A DNA stretch of 64,000 bases from Novosphingobium sp. (GTDB taxonomy: Bacteria; Pseudomonadota; Alphaproteobacteria; Sphingomonadales; Sphingomonadaceae), in NCBI GenBank assembly GCA_016719755.1, contig JADJYM010000015.1:124001-188000 (forward strand), written 5' to 3'. The position numbers and the translations under genes are program-made. Positions 25,872 to 36,582 of the stretch are shown here, piece by piece (the stretch's first letter is position 1; each line of letters begins with the position of its first letter). The notes under the pieces are model-generated. The model was given only the letters and a program-made list of their open reading frames with translations, ran no database searches and was not told the origin of the DNA.

Positions 25872-27569
25872 TCAGGACTGGTCCAGCACGTAGAGGCCGG
25901 GGGCGGCCTCCAGCGGCAGATGCTGCTTGCTGCCCAGCGCCTTGGGGGCCGGAACCTTCTTGCCTGCGCGCGCCTGCAGCCATTCCATCCAGAACGGCCA
26001 CCAGCTGCCCGCCACTTCCTCGGTCCCCTTCAGCCACGCGTCAACATCGGCGGGCGGAAGTCCCGGCTTTTTCGACACATAATACTTCGCCTTGGGATTG
26101 CCCGGCGGGTTGAGGATCGCCTGCATATGGCCCGACTGGCTGAGCACGAAGGTCACGTCCTTCGATCCGAAAAGCTGGGTGGAGCGATAGCAGGCGCGCC
26201 ACGGGGTGATGTGGTCGGTCGTCCCGCCCAGGATGAACAGGTCGCCTTTCACCTTGGACAGATCGATGGCATGCCCCGCCATTTGAACTTCGCCCTGCCT
26301 GGTAAAGGCAAGTGTTTCAAACAGATGGAGGAAATCACCCATCAAGGACGCGGACAGGTTGGTGGCGTCCGCGTTCCAGAACAGCACGTCGAAGGCTGGT
26401 GGATCCTCGCCCATCAGGTAATTGTTGATGACGTAGTTCCAGATCAGGTCGTTGGGCCGCAGCCAGGCGAACCCGCGCGCAAGGTCATTGCCCTTGACGA
26501 TACCCTTTTTCGCGGCGCGCTGCTTGGCCAGGGCCAGGCCGTTCTCGCTCATCAGCGCGCCGGCCTCGATATCGTTCTGCTTGGGGTGGAGCACGGTGAC
26601 CATGAAGGTCAGCGAGCCAAGTCGCTTGTCGCCCTCGGCGGCCATCTGGCTGGCCAGCACCGCGCCGGTCTGCCCGCCAGAACAGGCGGAAGAGACGTTG
26701 ACCTTTTCCGATCCGGTGATTTCGCAGACCACGTCGATCGCCTTGCGGCAGCAGCGGACGTAATCGTCCATCCCCCAGTGGCCATCCTCCTTGGCCGGGT
26801 TCTTCCAACTGATGACGAAGCACTGGATGCCGTTGTCGACCTGCCACTTCACCACCGACTTTTCGGGGCTCAGATCGTTGATGTACATCTTGTTGATCTG
26901 CGGAGGAATTGTCAGCTGCGGAACGGCGTAAACCTGCTCCGTCGACGGCGCATAATGGATCACCTCCATCATCTCATCGCGATAGACGACCGAGCCCTTT
27001 GACGCGGCGATGTTCTCACCCAGCTTGAAGGGCCGTTTATCAACCTGGCTGACCATGCCCTGGTTGTTGACCACATCGTTGTAGGCGTTCTTCAGCCCCT
27101 TGATCAGCGAGAGGCCGCCGCTGTCGATCAGGCGCTTCTGCGCGGTGGGATTCCCGACCAGCGTGTTGGTGGGCGCCAGGCTGTCGATGATGATGTTGGA
27201 AATGAAGTTCGCCCGGTCGCGTTCCAGTTCGTCCAGTTCCAGCTCTTCCAGCCAGTTTTTCATCCCCTTCTGGACGGCCAGGTAATATTGCGCTCCGGCG
27301 CGGAAGAACGGGTTGAAGCGCCAGGCCGGGTCCATGAAGCGCTTGTCCCTGGGCTCGGGCGCAAGTTCCGACTTGCCGGTCAGGATCTTCACTACGTCAT
27401 CGCCGAACGTTTGCATGTGGCGCATGGTGCGGGCCGGGTCGCTTGTCGTCTCGCGCAGCAGCAGCGCGACCGCACCGACGAAATCCTCGCGCGCCAGACC
27501 CACCAGCGGGCCAAGCGCCGTGGTCGATTGCGCGGCCTCGTTCTCGAGCGGCGAACTCCCCTTGGCCAT
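25872..27569 (-). CDS. phaC: Class II-type polyhydroxyalkanoate synthase
   Basis: Polymerises (R)-3-hydroxyacyl-CoA into PHA granules. 565 residues, near the 559 of Pseudomonas PhaC1, and collinear with it: PLVGLAREDFVGAVALLL, GKSELAPEPRDKRFMDPAW, LAPTNTLVGNPTAQKR, VVYRDEMMEVIHY, PPQINKMYINDLSPEKS, FWNADATNLSASLMGD. The catalytic triad is Cys296, Asp452 (TTDHITPW) and His481 (SGHMQAILNPPGNPKA). The lipase-like box reads S-A-C-S-G-G: the first Gly of the usual G-x-C-x-G is replaced by Ser294. There is no PhaE or PhaR partner nearby. First gene of phaC-phaZ-fpr; divergent from a c-di-GMP protein gene. Confidence 0.93.
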   Translation of the reverse strand: MAKGSSPLENEAAQSTTALGPLVGLAREDFVGAVALLLRETTSDPARTMRHMQTFGDDVVKILTGKSELAPEPRDKRFMDPAWRFNPFFRAGAQYYLAVQKGMKNWLEELELDELERDRANFISNIIIDSLAPTNTLVGNPTAQKRLIDSGGLSLIKGLKNAYNDVVNNQGMVSQVDKRPFKLGENIAASKGSVVYRDEMMEVIHYAPSTEQVYAVPQLTIPPQINKMYINDLSPEKSVVKWQVDNGIQCFVISWKNPAKEDGHWGMDDYVRCCRKAIDVVCEITGSEKVNVSSACSGGQTGAVLASQMAAEGDKRLGSLTFMVTVLHPKQNDIEAGALMSENGLALAKQRAAKKGIVKGNDLARGFAWLRPNDLIWNYVINNYLMGEDPPAFDVLFWNADATNLSASLMGDFLHLFETLAFTRQGEVQMAGHAIDLSKVKGDLFILGGTTDHITPWRACYRSTQLFGSKDVTFVLSQSGHMQAILNPPGNPKAKYYVSKKPGLPPADVDAWLKGTEEVAGSWWPFWMEWLQARAGKKVPAPKALGSKQHLPLEAAPGLYVLDQS

Positions 27570-27730
27570 CCCTATTCCCGTCCGTTCTGTTTTTCGTGGG
27601 AATCAGGATGCACCGCGCGCGGGGGCATTTCAAGCACCGTGTCGGGCGGGCCCGGGAGCGGCGAAACCTGCGGGCCGGAATGGAAAATTTAACCCTTTTT
27701 CAAAAGCTCATGGCGCATGGAGCGGGGACG

Positions 27731-30493
27731 ATGGCCAGCCAGCCTGCACGCCAGGAAGAGAGTTCCGATTCCGCGCATCCCGCGCGTCCGGTTGCGCTCG
27801 CCCCGGCGAGACAGGCAGTCGAGGCCGCGGCTGAGCCCGTCCGGGCACCTTCCGCCGGGGCGTCGACACATCCAGCCGCCCCTCCACGCGATGCCCGTCG
27901 CACTGCCCATGCCGCCAGCGGTCGCCGCCCTTCGCTGCGCAGCGCCCGGCTCGATCTGATCGAGCCGAACTGGATGTGGATGGCGGGAGTGATCGCCGGC
28001 ATCCTGCTGCTCAACGGCATTGTCACGTTAAGCCTGCCGACCCCGCTGACGATCGCCTTCGCGGTCGGGGCGATCATCATCGCCGCGGCCACCCCGCTGG
28101 CCGCACGGCTGGAGCAGGAACGGTTCCACGATCCGGGCCAGCGCGCGCTGCTGCTCGGCATTGTTGTTGGCGCACCGATGCTGCTGTTCGGTCTGGCGAT
28201 CGGTCGCTGGACCGAAAGCAGCGGGGTCCGCTGGGAAGATTCCATCGGCATGCTGGTTATCACCGCCGGGCTTGCCTCTGTAATCCTGCATCGACGCGTG
28301 CCGAGCATCATTACCGCGCAGGTCGCGCTGTGGACCGGGGTGGCCGTCACGGGCGGCACGCGCGGCGCCTATTTCGCGCTGGCGATCGGCGCGGCGGTGG
28401 GGCTTTACACCTCGTTCCGCCAGGCCCGCGCCGACCGCGCCGCATTGCGCGAACAGCTGGAGCGGGAGCGCACCCAGGTTCGCGCCGAGGAAATCCTCCA
28501 CGATTACGAGCAGACCGGGCAGGGGTGGTTCTGGGAAACCGACCGGCGCGGGATGCTGGTCTATGTTTCCCCTACCATCGGCGAAGCGCTGGGCAAGCCA
28601 TCGGCGAAACTGATCGGGCGGCCGTTCTCCGAATTGTTCGTGCTCGATGCCGACACGCAGGAAAGCGAGCGCACGCTGGCCTTCCATCTTTCGGCGCGGT
28701 CCTCGTTCACCGAACTGGCGCTCCGCGCGGCGACCCCGGGGGAAGAACGCTGGTGGGCGATCAGCGGCCGACCGCTCTACGATGGCTTCGGCAACTACCT
28801 TGGCTTTCGCGGATCGGGCAGCGACCTGACCGAGCAGCGCCGGTCGGAAGCCCACGCCACCCGGCTTGCGCGGTTCGATTCGCTGACCGGGCTCGCCAAC
28901 CGGCCGCAGATGGCCCAGACGCTGGAAAAGATCCTGATCGCGCCGAACCTTGAACACCGGGCCTGTTCGGTGTTCCTGCTCGATCTCGACCGGTTCAAGC
29001 AGGTCAACGACACGATGGGCCACCCGGCCGGCGATGCCCTGCTCAAGCAGGTGTCGAGCCGGCTGGAACGCGCAGTGGGGGAGCATGGCCGCGTCGGACG
29101 GCTGGGCGGCGACGAGTTCCAGGTGATCCTGCCGGGACGCCACCGCCGCGAGGATCTTGCCGCGCTGGCCGCTCGGATTATCCGCGACCTGTCGGAACCC
29201 TATTCGATCGAGGGGCACCGGGTAGTGATCGGCGCCTCGCTGGGTATCGCGCTGTCGCCTGACGACGGCGTCACCGCCGAGGCGATCATCCGCAACGCCG
29301 ACCTTGCCCTCTATGCCGCCAAGGACGGGGGGCGCGGCCGCCATCACTTCTACGCCGCCGATCTGCACAGCGATGCCGAGGAACGCCGCCAGCTGGAGCA
29401 GGACCTGCGCGATGCGCTGACCCAGGGCGGGCTTCAACTCCACTACCAGCCGGTGGTCCACACCGTGACTGAACGCATCACCGGGTTCGAGGCGCTGCTG
29501 CGCTGGGACCATCCGACCCGCGGACCGATGTCGCCGGCAAAGTTCATCCCGATCGCGGAGGATTCGGGCCTGATCGCCCAGATCGGCGAATGGGCGCTGC
29601 GCACTGCCTGCCGCGATCTGGCCCGCTGGCCGGCCAACGTGCGGGTGGCGGTCAACGTCTCACCGCTCCAGTTCGCCAATCCGTCGCTTCCCGCGATCAT
29701 CACCCATGCGCTCGCGTCGGCGCAGGTCGATCCTTCGCGACTCGAGCTGGAGATTACCGAGAGCGTCTTCCTGTCCGACGACGCGGGGGTGGATGCGATG
29801 TTCACGGCGCTCAAGCGGGTTGGGGTGCGCCTGGCGCTTGACGATTTCGGGACCGGTTATTCTTCGCTCGGCTATCTGAAGAAAGCGCCGTTCGACAAGA
29901 TCAAGATCGACCAGAGCTTTGTGCGCGGTGCGACCATCGCGGGCAGCCGCAACGGCGCGATCATCGCCTCGATCGTCAGCCTGGCCGAGGCGCTCGGCAT
30001 GGAAACCACCGCCGAAGGCGTGGAGACGCTCGACGAGCTGGATCTGGTCCGGATGCTGGGATGCAGCCACGTTCAGGGCTACATCTACGAAAAGCCGCTG
30101 AGTCTCGAACAGGCGGACGAGCGGCTTGCCTCCGGGATGACCGCGATCGCCAAGGGGCCGCGCGCCGCGCGCGCCACGCGCCAGACCATGCTGCGCAAGG
30201 TCGTGCTCGATCACGGCGGGCAGCACTACCATGGCACGATCCGCAACATCTCCAGCACCGGCGCCATGGTCGAAGGGCTGTGGAACGTGCCGCCGGGGAC
30301 GATTTTCCGGATCATTCTGGCCGAGGGCCAGGTCGTTACCGCAACTGCGCGCTGGTGCCAGGACGACCGCATGGGCGTGGAGTTTTCCAGCCCGCTGGCG
30401 CTTGACGATGGCGGCCGGATTGCCGTGATCGCACAGAGCGCGGCAGGCCGCGCCAGGCCCTCAATCCTGCGGCCGGGGGCGGATGCGGCCTGA
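27731..30493 (+). CDS. Membrane-bound PAS-GGDEF-EAL-PilZ cyclic-di-GMP protein
   Basis: 920 residues. Layout: disordered Ala/Pro-rich N-tail (1-75), about six membrane helices (80-230), coiled linker, PAS-like domain (255-370), GGDEF (380-545), EAL (565-800), PilZ (815-900). GGDEF 459-463 is intact. The usual inhibitory RxxD site upstream reads G-E-H-G, so feedback inhibition may be absent. EAL is intact at 587-589 with [20 protein letters not shown] and TTAEGVE. PilZ has NISSTG, but the first Arg of RxxxR is Gln818. The start at 27731 has GGAG eight bases upstream; in-frame ATGs at 27680 and 27710 are weaker. Paralogue of the next gene. Confidence 0.92.
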   Translation: MASQPARQEESSDSAHPARPVALAPARQAVEAAAEPVRAPSAGASTHPAAPPRDARRTAHAASGRRPSLRSARLDLIEPNWMWMAGVIAGILLLNGIVTLSLPTPLTIAFAVGAIIIAAATPLAARLEQERFHDPGQRALLLGIVVGAPMLLFGLAIGRWTESSGVRWEDSIGMLVITAGLASVILHRRVPSIITAQVALWTGVAVTGGTRGAYFALAIGAAVGLYTSFRQARADRAALREQLERERTQVRAEEILHDYEQTGQGWFWETDRRGMLVYVSPTIGEALGKPSAKLIGRPFSELFVLDADTQESERTLAFHLSARSSFTELALRAATPGEERWWAISGRPLYDGFGNYLGFRGSGSDLTEQRRSEAHATRLARFDSLTGLANRPQMAQTLEKILIAPNLEHRACSVFLLDLDRFKQVNDTMGHPAGDALLKQVSSRLERAVGEHGRVGRLGGDEFQVILPGRHRREDLAALAARIIRDLSEPYSIEGHRVVIGASLGIALSPDDGVTAEAIIRNADLALYAAKDGGRGRHHFYAADLHSDAEERRQLEQDLRDALTQGGLQLHYQPVVHTVTERITGFEALLRWDHPTRGPMSPAKFIPIAEDSGLIAQIGEWALRTACRDLARWPANVRVAVNVSPLQFANPSLPAIITHALASAQVDPSRLELEITESVFLSDDAGVDAMFTALKRVGVRLALDDFGTGYSSLGYLKKAPFDKIKIDQSFVRGATIAGSRNGAIIASIVSLAEALGMETTAEGVETLDELDLVRMLGCSHVQGYIYEKPLSLEQADERLASGMTAIAKGPRAARATRQTMLRKVVLDHGGQHYHGTIRNISSTGAMVEGLWNVPPGTIFRIILAEGQVVTATARWCQDDRMGVEFSSPLALDDGGRIAVIAQSAAGRARPSILRPGADAA

Positions 30494-30591
30494 TCTGGCG
30501 GGGGCTCCGCCGTTAGCCAATTCGCAACCATATCTGCTTATCAATCCATCGTAATTGGAACGCTTGATATGCGGGGGTGACGGCAGGACCG

Positions 30592-32823
30592 ATGGCGAAG
30601 GTTCAGGGATCGACAATTGGACGTCTGCGCGGCTTGCTGGGAAGCAAGGCCGGCGACGCCGAGCGCGCATCCGATCCGCCGCCTTCGAACCAGGAACTGC
30701 GCCAGGCACTGCTGCTGCTGCGCGATTACGAACAGCTGGGAATCGGCTGGTTCTGGGCCAGCGATGCCGATGGCCTGATCACCTATGTATCCGAATGCGT
30801 GGCCCAGACCATTGGTCGCCCGCGCAGCGAAATCCTGGGCAAGCCGATCCAGTCGCTGTTCATCCTTGAACGCGACGAGGAGGACGCGGTCGAACGGACG
30901 CTGCCGCTGATCCTTTCGGCCCGTAAGACCTTCTCCGAGCTTGAAGTCCGTGCCGCCAACGACGCCGCCACCGACGAGGCCCGGATCTGGTGGTCGATTT
31001 CCGGTCGCCCGCAGTTCTCGTCGAACGGCACCTTTACGGGTTATCGCGGCAACGGGACCGACATCACCGCCCAGCGCCAGTCCAACCGCGATGCATCGCG
31101 CCTGGCCCAGTACGATTCCCTGACCGGGCTCGCCAACCGCCACCGCATGGGCAAGCGCCTGGGGGCGACGCTCACCGCCTACAAAAGCGCGGGCCGCCCC
31201 TGCGCAGTGATGATGATCGACCTCGACCGCTTCAAGCAGGTCAACGACACGCTGGGCCACCCGGCGGGTGACGAACTGCTCAAGCAGGTCGCGCAGCGCC
31301 TCCAGCGGGTCGTTACCGACAAGACCTGCGAGATCGGCCGCCTGGGCGGCGACGAATTCCAGATCATGCTGCCCGATATCGATGATCGCGGGCGGTTGGG
31401 CGAGATTGCCAAAACGATCATCACCATGCTGTCGCAGCCCTACCAGATCGAAGGCAGCCGCTGCGTAATCGGGGCCTCGGTGGGGATCGCCATCGCCCCC
31501 TATGACGGTTCGGCGAGCGAGGATCTGGTGCGATCCGCGGACCTTGCGCTCTATGCCTCCAAGGGCGGCGGGCGCGGCCAGTTCCGGTTCTATTCCAGCG
31601 ACCTTCATTCCGAAGCCGAGCGTCGCCGCCAGATCGAGGAGGATCTGCGCGATGCCCTGGGCAGCGACCAGATGCGGCTGGCCTATCAGCCGATCATCGA
31701 TACCAAGACCAACAAGGTCGTCACGCTGGAGGCCTTCGCGCGCTGGCAGCACCCGGAGATGGGTGACATTCCCCCCGGCATCTTCATCCCGATTGCCGAG
31801 GAAACGAACCTGATCGGGGCGCTTGGCGACTGGGCACTGAAGCAGGCCTGCATGGACGCCGCACAGTGGCCGGGCGGCGTCAGGGTGGCGGTCAATGTTT
31901 CGGCCGCGCAGTTTTCCAATCCCGGCTTCGCCTCACTCGTCGCGCAGTCGCTGGCCCATGCCGAACTTCCCCCGGAACGGCTGGAGCTGGAACTGACCGA
32001 ATCGATCTTTCTGGGCGACAAGGCCGCGACCGAGGAAATGTTCACCCAGCTCAAGCTGCTGGGCGTACGCCTTGCGCTCGATGATTTCGGCACGGGATAT
32101 TCCTCGCTCGGCTATCTCCAGCACGCTCCGTTCGACAAGATCAAGATCGACAAGTCCTTCATCCAGGGCGTGACCGATCCCGGCAGCCGCAATTCCGCGA
32201 TCATCGCCGCGATCGTGGGCATGGCCAAAGCGATGCAGATGGACACGACCGCCGAAGGCATCGAGGCCCATGACGAACTCGACGCGATGCAGCGGCTGGG
32301 AGTCAGTCAGATCCAGGGCTATATCTATGCTGCGGCAGTGCCCTTCGAGGACGTCTGCGAAGCGATGATGAGCGGCGACTGGGTGATCGAACCCCATGGC
32401 CCCAGCAAGTATCGCCCCGAACGCCGCACCGTGCTGCGCAAGGTCGGCCTGATCCACGAGGATCACCGCTACGAGGCGACGATGCGTAATCTCTCGCGCA
32501 CCGGCTGCATGGTCGAAGGACTGCTCGATGTTCCGTTGGGGACGCAGTTCGTCGTCGATTTCGGCGAAGGCCAGCTGGCGGTTGCCCAGGTGCGACGCTC
32601 CGCCGGATCGATGCAGGGACTGGAATTCGAGATCCCGCTGGTCGACGACGGCGCCGGGGGCCTGTGCACCCGCCACCGCGTTTCGCCCTATGTCCTGGCC
32701 CAGGCCGGATTGCCTCAGGCGGTTGTCGCCGGCGGTGCGATTACCCCTTCGCCAGGCATGCCGCTCAGCCTGCCGAAGTTCGGCCAGGCACCGGTCAACA
32801 TGAAGAGCGTCAGGATCGCCTGA
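30592..32823 (+). CDS. Cytoplasmic PAS-GGDEF-EAL-PilZ cyclic-di-GMP protein
   Basis: 743 residues; the same four-domain order as its upstream neighbour but without membrane helices. PAS-like (45-160, with [16 protein letters not shown]), GGDEF 252-256 intact, EAL region with the signature changed to E-A-F at 380-382 ([11 protein letters not shown]), retained [20 protein letters not shown] and TTAEGIE, and PilZ with RRTVLR and NLSRTG. A Pro-rich tail of about 60 residues follows. The inhibitory site reads D-K-T-C, not RxxD. Start at 30592 (AGGA close upstream); a GTG at 30577 is an alternative. Tandem duplication is the simplest origin. Confidence 0.91.
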   Translation: MAKVQGSTIGRLRGLLGSKAGDAERASDPPPSNQELRQALLLLRDYEQLGIGWFWASDADGLITYVSECVAQTIGRPRSEILGKPIQSLFILERDEEDAVERTLPLILSARKTFSELEVRAANDAATDEARIWWSISGRPQFSSNGTFTGYRGNGTDITAQRQSNRDASRLAQYDSLTGLANRHRMGKRLGATLTAYKSAGRPCAVMMIDLDRFKQVNDTLGHPAGDELLKQVAQRLQRVVTDKTCEIGRLGGDEFQIMLPDIDDRGRLGEIAKTIITMLSQPYQIEGSRCVIGASVGIAIAPYDGSASEDLVRSADLALYASKGGGRGQFRFYSSDLHSEAERRRQIEEDLRDALGSDQMRLAYQPIIDTKTNKVVTLEAFARWQHPEMGDIPPGIFIPIAEETNLIGALGDWALKQACMDAAQWPGGVRVAVNVSAAQFSNPGFASLVAQSLAHAELPPERLELELTESIFLGDKAATEEMFTQLKLLGVRLALDDFGTGYSSLGYLQHAPFDKIKIDKSFIQGVTDPGSRNSAIIAAIVGMAKAMQMDTTAEGIEAHDELDAMQRLGVSQIQGYIYAAAVPFEDVCEAMMSGDWVIEPHGPSKYRPERRTVLRKVGLIHEDHRYEATMRNLSRTGCMVEGLLDVPLGTQFVVDFGEGQLAVAQVRRSAGSMQGLEFEIPLVDDGAGGLCTRHRVSPYVLAQAGLPQAVVAGGAITPSPGMPLSLPKFGQAPVNMKSVRIA

Positions 32824-32869
32824 CGCGCAAAGGCTGACAGGGCGTTCCAGTGCTGCTAACGGCGCGCGC

Positions 32870-34687
<1,818 letters not shown>

Positions 34688-34874
34688 GATCCGCAATCGC
34701 ACGGCGCCACCAGATCAGGGACGGCAGAGCGATTCTGCGGGATAGTCCGTGTCTGGCTAACCGCATGTCCCGGGCTGTCCGGCGATTGTCTTGCCACAAG
34801 AACTGGTGTGTGCAGGGCAAAAGCCGCGCAACTTCACTTGGCGTTCAGGCTGCGGCTGGTTATAGGCCTGTGCC

Positions 34875-35673
34875 ATGATTGCCTGTTCACCGTTGAAGCT
34901 CGCCCTCCTTGCCACCGCCTCCGCGGCGCTGGTGCTCACGTCCGGCTGTGCCGGGCGCGGTAACAAGGCAAAGGACACCGCCTTCGTCGCCCGCGACGTT
35001 GATACGCTCTACATGGCGGCCAAGGACCGGCTGGATCGCGGCGACACCAAGGTAGCCGCCGCCCTGTTCGACGAGGTGGAGCGCCAGCATCCCTATTCGC
35101 CCTGGGCCCGCCGCGCCCAGCTGATGAGCGCGTTTTCCTATTACGTCGCCCGCGATTACACCAAGGCGGTCCAGTCCGCGCAGCGCTTCCTGTCGATCCA
35201 TCCGGGCAACCGCGACGCGCCCTATGCCTATTACCTGATCGGCCTGTGCTATTACGAGCAGATCAGCGACGTCGCTCGTGACCAGAAGACCACCAAGCAG
35301 GCGCTCGAAGCGCTGACCGAGGTCGCCCGCCGCTATCCCAACACCCGCTATGCCGCCGATGCGCGGCTCAAGATCGATCTGGTCAACGATCACCTGGCCG
35401 GCAAGGAAATGGAGATCGGCCGCCATTACGAGCGCAGCGGGCCGCTGGCTCGCCGCCTCGCTGCGGTTCCGCAACGTGATTGATCAGTACCAGTCCACCA
35501 GCCACACGCCCGAGGCGCTTTACCGCCTGGTCGAATCGAACCTCGTCCTGGGCATTCCGGAAGAGGCGCAGAAGTCGGCCGCCGTGCTCGGCGCCAACTA
35601 TCCGGGCAGCGAATGGTACAAGAAGGCCTATGGCCTGATGCAGAAGCACGCGCCCAGCACCGCCGCGCGCTGA
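34875..35673 (+). pseudogene. bamD: Outer-membrane assembly lipoprotein BamD, interrupted by a +1 frameshift at 35439-35441
   Basis: TPR lipoprotein of the BAM complex that folds outer-membrane proteins; normally essential. Signal with lipobox ALVLTSGC, then TPR-type segments YMAAKDRLDRGDTKVAAALFDEVERQHPY (two short segments), RRAQLMSAFSYY, YYLIGLCYYEQ, EALTEVARRYPNTRYA. Frame 3 stops at 35483 after RSGPLARRL, while frame 1 carries on as RFRNVIDQYQSTSHTPEAL to 35673. Removing one G from the GGG at 35439-35441 restores a 265-residue protein through SGRWLAASLRFRNVID. A homopolymer sequencing error is the likeliest cause. Confidence 0.9.
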
Positions 35674-35704
35674 CCAGACAGGCGCAACTCTTCTACCTGA
35701 CTGG

Positions 35705-35735
35705 TTGACATTTTGTTCGACAAGGCGCTGATAGG
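35705..35735 (+). promoter_or_regulatory. Candidate promoter of the Rrf2 regulator with internal TTGT-N3-ACAA palindrome
   Basis: Perfect -35 TTGACA at 35705-35710 and a weaker -10 (TGATAG/GATAGG) at 35729-35735, spacing 18-19. Transcription would begin within a few bases of the ATG at 35744, which has no Shine-Dalgarno, so the message may be leaderless. The spacer holds TTGT-TCG-ACAA (35713-35723), a possible Rrf2 autoregulatory site that shares GACAAG with the palindrome upstream of yezD. Confidence 0.5.
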
Positions 35736-35743
35736 CGGCGCCC

Positions 35744-36175
35744 ATGCTTTCGCAGAAGACCCGCTATACCATCCGCGCGCTGCAGCACCTTGCCGACACC
35801 TGGCGGCAGGGGCCCGTGCGGCTTGACACCATTGCTGAAACGCAAAACATCCCGCGCAAGTTCCTGACCGTGATCCTGGCGGAAATGGTCCGGGAAGGGC
35901 TGGTGGTCTCCACCCGCGGGCGCGATGGGGGCTATGAACTGGCCTTGCCGCCAGTTGACATCCGTTATGGCGACATCATCCGCCTGACGCGCGGCAGCCT
36001 GGCCCTGGTGCCCTGCGCCAGCCGCAACGCGCACGAGCATTGCAACAACTGCCTGCCGGAGGCCGAATGTCGCCTGCGCGGCCTGATGCTGACCCTGCGC
36101 GACGAGATGGCTACCATGCTCGACCGGATGACGCTGGCCGACGAAATCACGCTCGAACCGCCTTTCGCCGACTGA
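35744..36175 (+). CDS. Rrf2-family transcriptional regulator with four-Cys cluster
   Basis: 143-residue winged-helix regulator. DNA-binding part SQKTRYTIRALQHLA, IPRKFLTVILAEMVREGLV and the wing TRGRDGGYELA are typical of Rrf2 (IscR/CymR/NsrR). The C-terminal half holds Cys91, Cys100, Cys103 and Cys109, spacing C-x8-C-x2-C-x5-C, unlike the three Cys of IscR, and so a possible but unproven Fe-S or metal sensor. The adjacent YezD-type gene and TonB receptor suggest control of sulfur or metal uptake; this is inference. Confidence 0.88.
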   Translation: MLSQKTRYTIRALQHLADTWRQGPVRLDTIAETQNIPRKFLTVILAEMVREGLVVSTRGRDGGYELALPPVDIRYGDIIRLTRGSLALVPCASRNAHEHCNNCLPEAECRLRGLMLTLRDEMATMLDRMTLADEITLEPPFAD

Positions 36176-36210
36176 CAGCAGGTCGGCGCAGGAAAGCTGC
36201 GCTTCATCGC

Positions 36211-36234
36211 AGACAAGCACAACTCGACTTGTCT
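36211..36234 (+). promoter_or_regulatory. Palindromic operator candidate upstream of yezD
   Basis: Perfect 7-base inverted repeat AGACAAG-N10-CTTGTCT in the gap between the Rrf2 regulator and the YezD-family gene, 45 bases before the latter's ATG. Placement and symmetry suit an Rrf2 dimer site. No clear -10 box could be fixed relative to it. Confidence 0.55.
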
Positions 36235-36278
36235 ACTTTAACGGTAGAGATAGAACGGGCGGCGAAAGGAGACGGTCC

Positions 36279-36461
36279 ATGCCGGATCAGGCCGCGCCGC
36301 GACCCATTGCCCAGCAAGCAGACCGCAGGAGCGATGGACAGACACCCATCGAGGCGGTGGCAAGGGCCATCGGCGAAATGCGTTACGGCACGATCCAGCT
36401 GACCGTCCATGACGGGCGCGTGGTGCAACTCGATGTGACCGAGCGGCAGCGCTTCTCCTGA
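36279..36461 (+). CDS. YezD-family (DUF2292) small protein
   Basis: 60 residues. The C-terminal part (EAVARAIGEMRYGTIQLTV then HDGRVVQLDVTERQR) matches the YezD/DUF2292 signature, in which a short helix precedes RYGxVxIxVxDGxVVQ and a charged end. Function unknown; in other bacteria such genes are often found with sulfur-assimilation genes (established association for YezD, from memory). AAAGGAG at 36265-36271 supports the start. Lies between the Rrf2 regulator and the TonB receptor, downstream of a palindrome. Confidence 0.8.
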   Translation: MPDQAAPRPIAQQADRRSDGQTPIEAVARAIGEMRYGTIQLTVHDGRVVQLDVTERQRFS

Positions 36462-36582
36462 CCGATCAACCCGCCGGGGCGGCCGCGCATGACCGCCCCG
36501 GCACCCTGCCGCACCACCACAACATATCTTGTCCAGACCGGACCACCGGATGCGACCATTCTCCTCAACCAAGGAACTGGCC

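Noticed and set aside
27443..27730. Extended N-terminus for the membrane c-di-GMP protein starting at 27443
   Set aside because: It would run antisense through the phaC start. GGAG before ATG 27731 supports the shorter form.
35430..35460. Programmed ribosomal frameshift in bamD
   Set aside because: No slippery heptamer, stem-loop or pseudoknot is evident and BamD is not known to use recoding; an indel in GGG is simpler.
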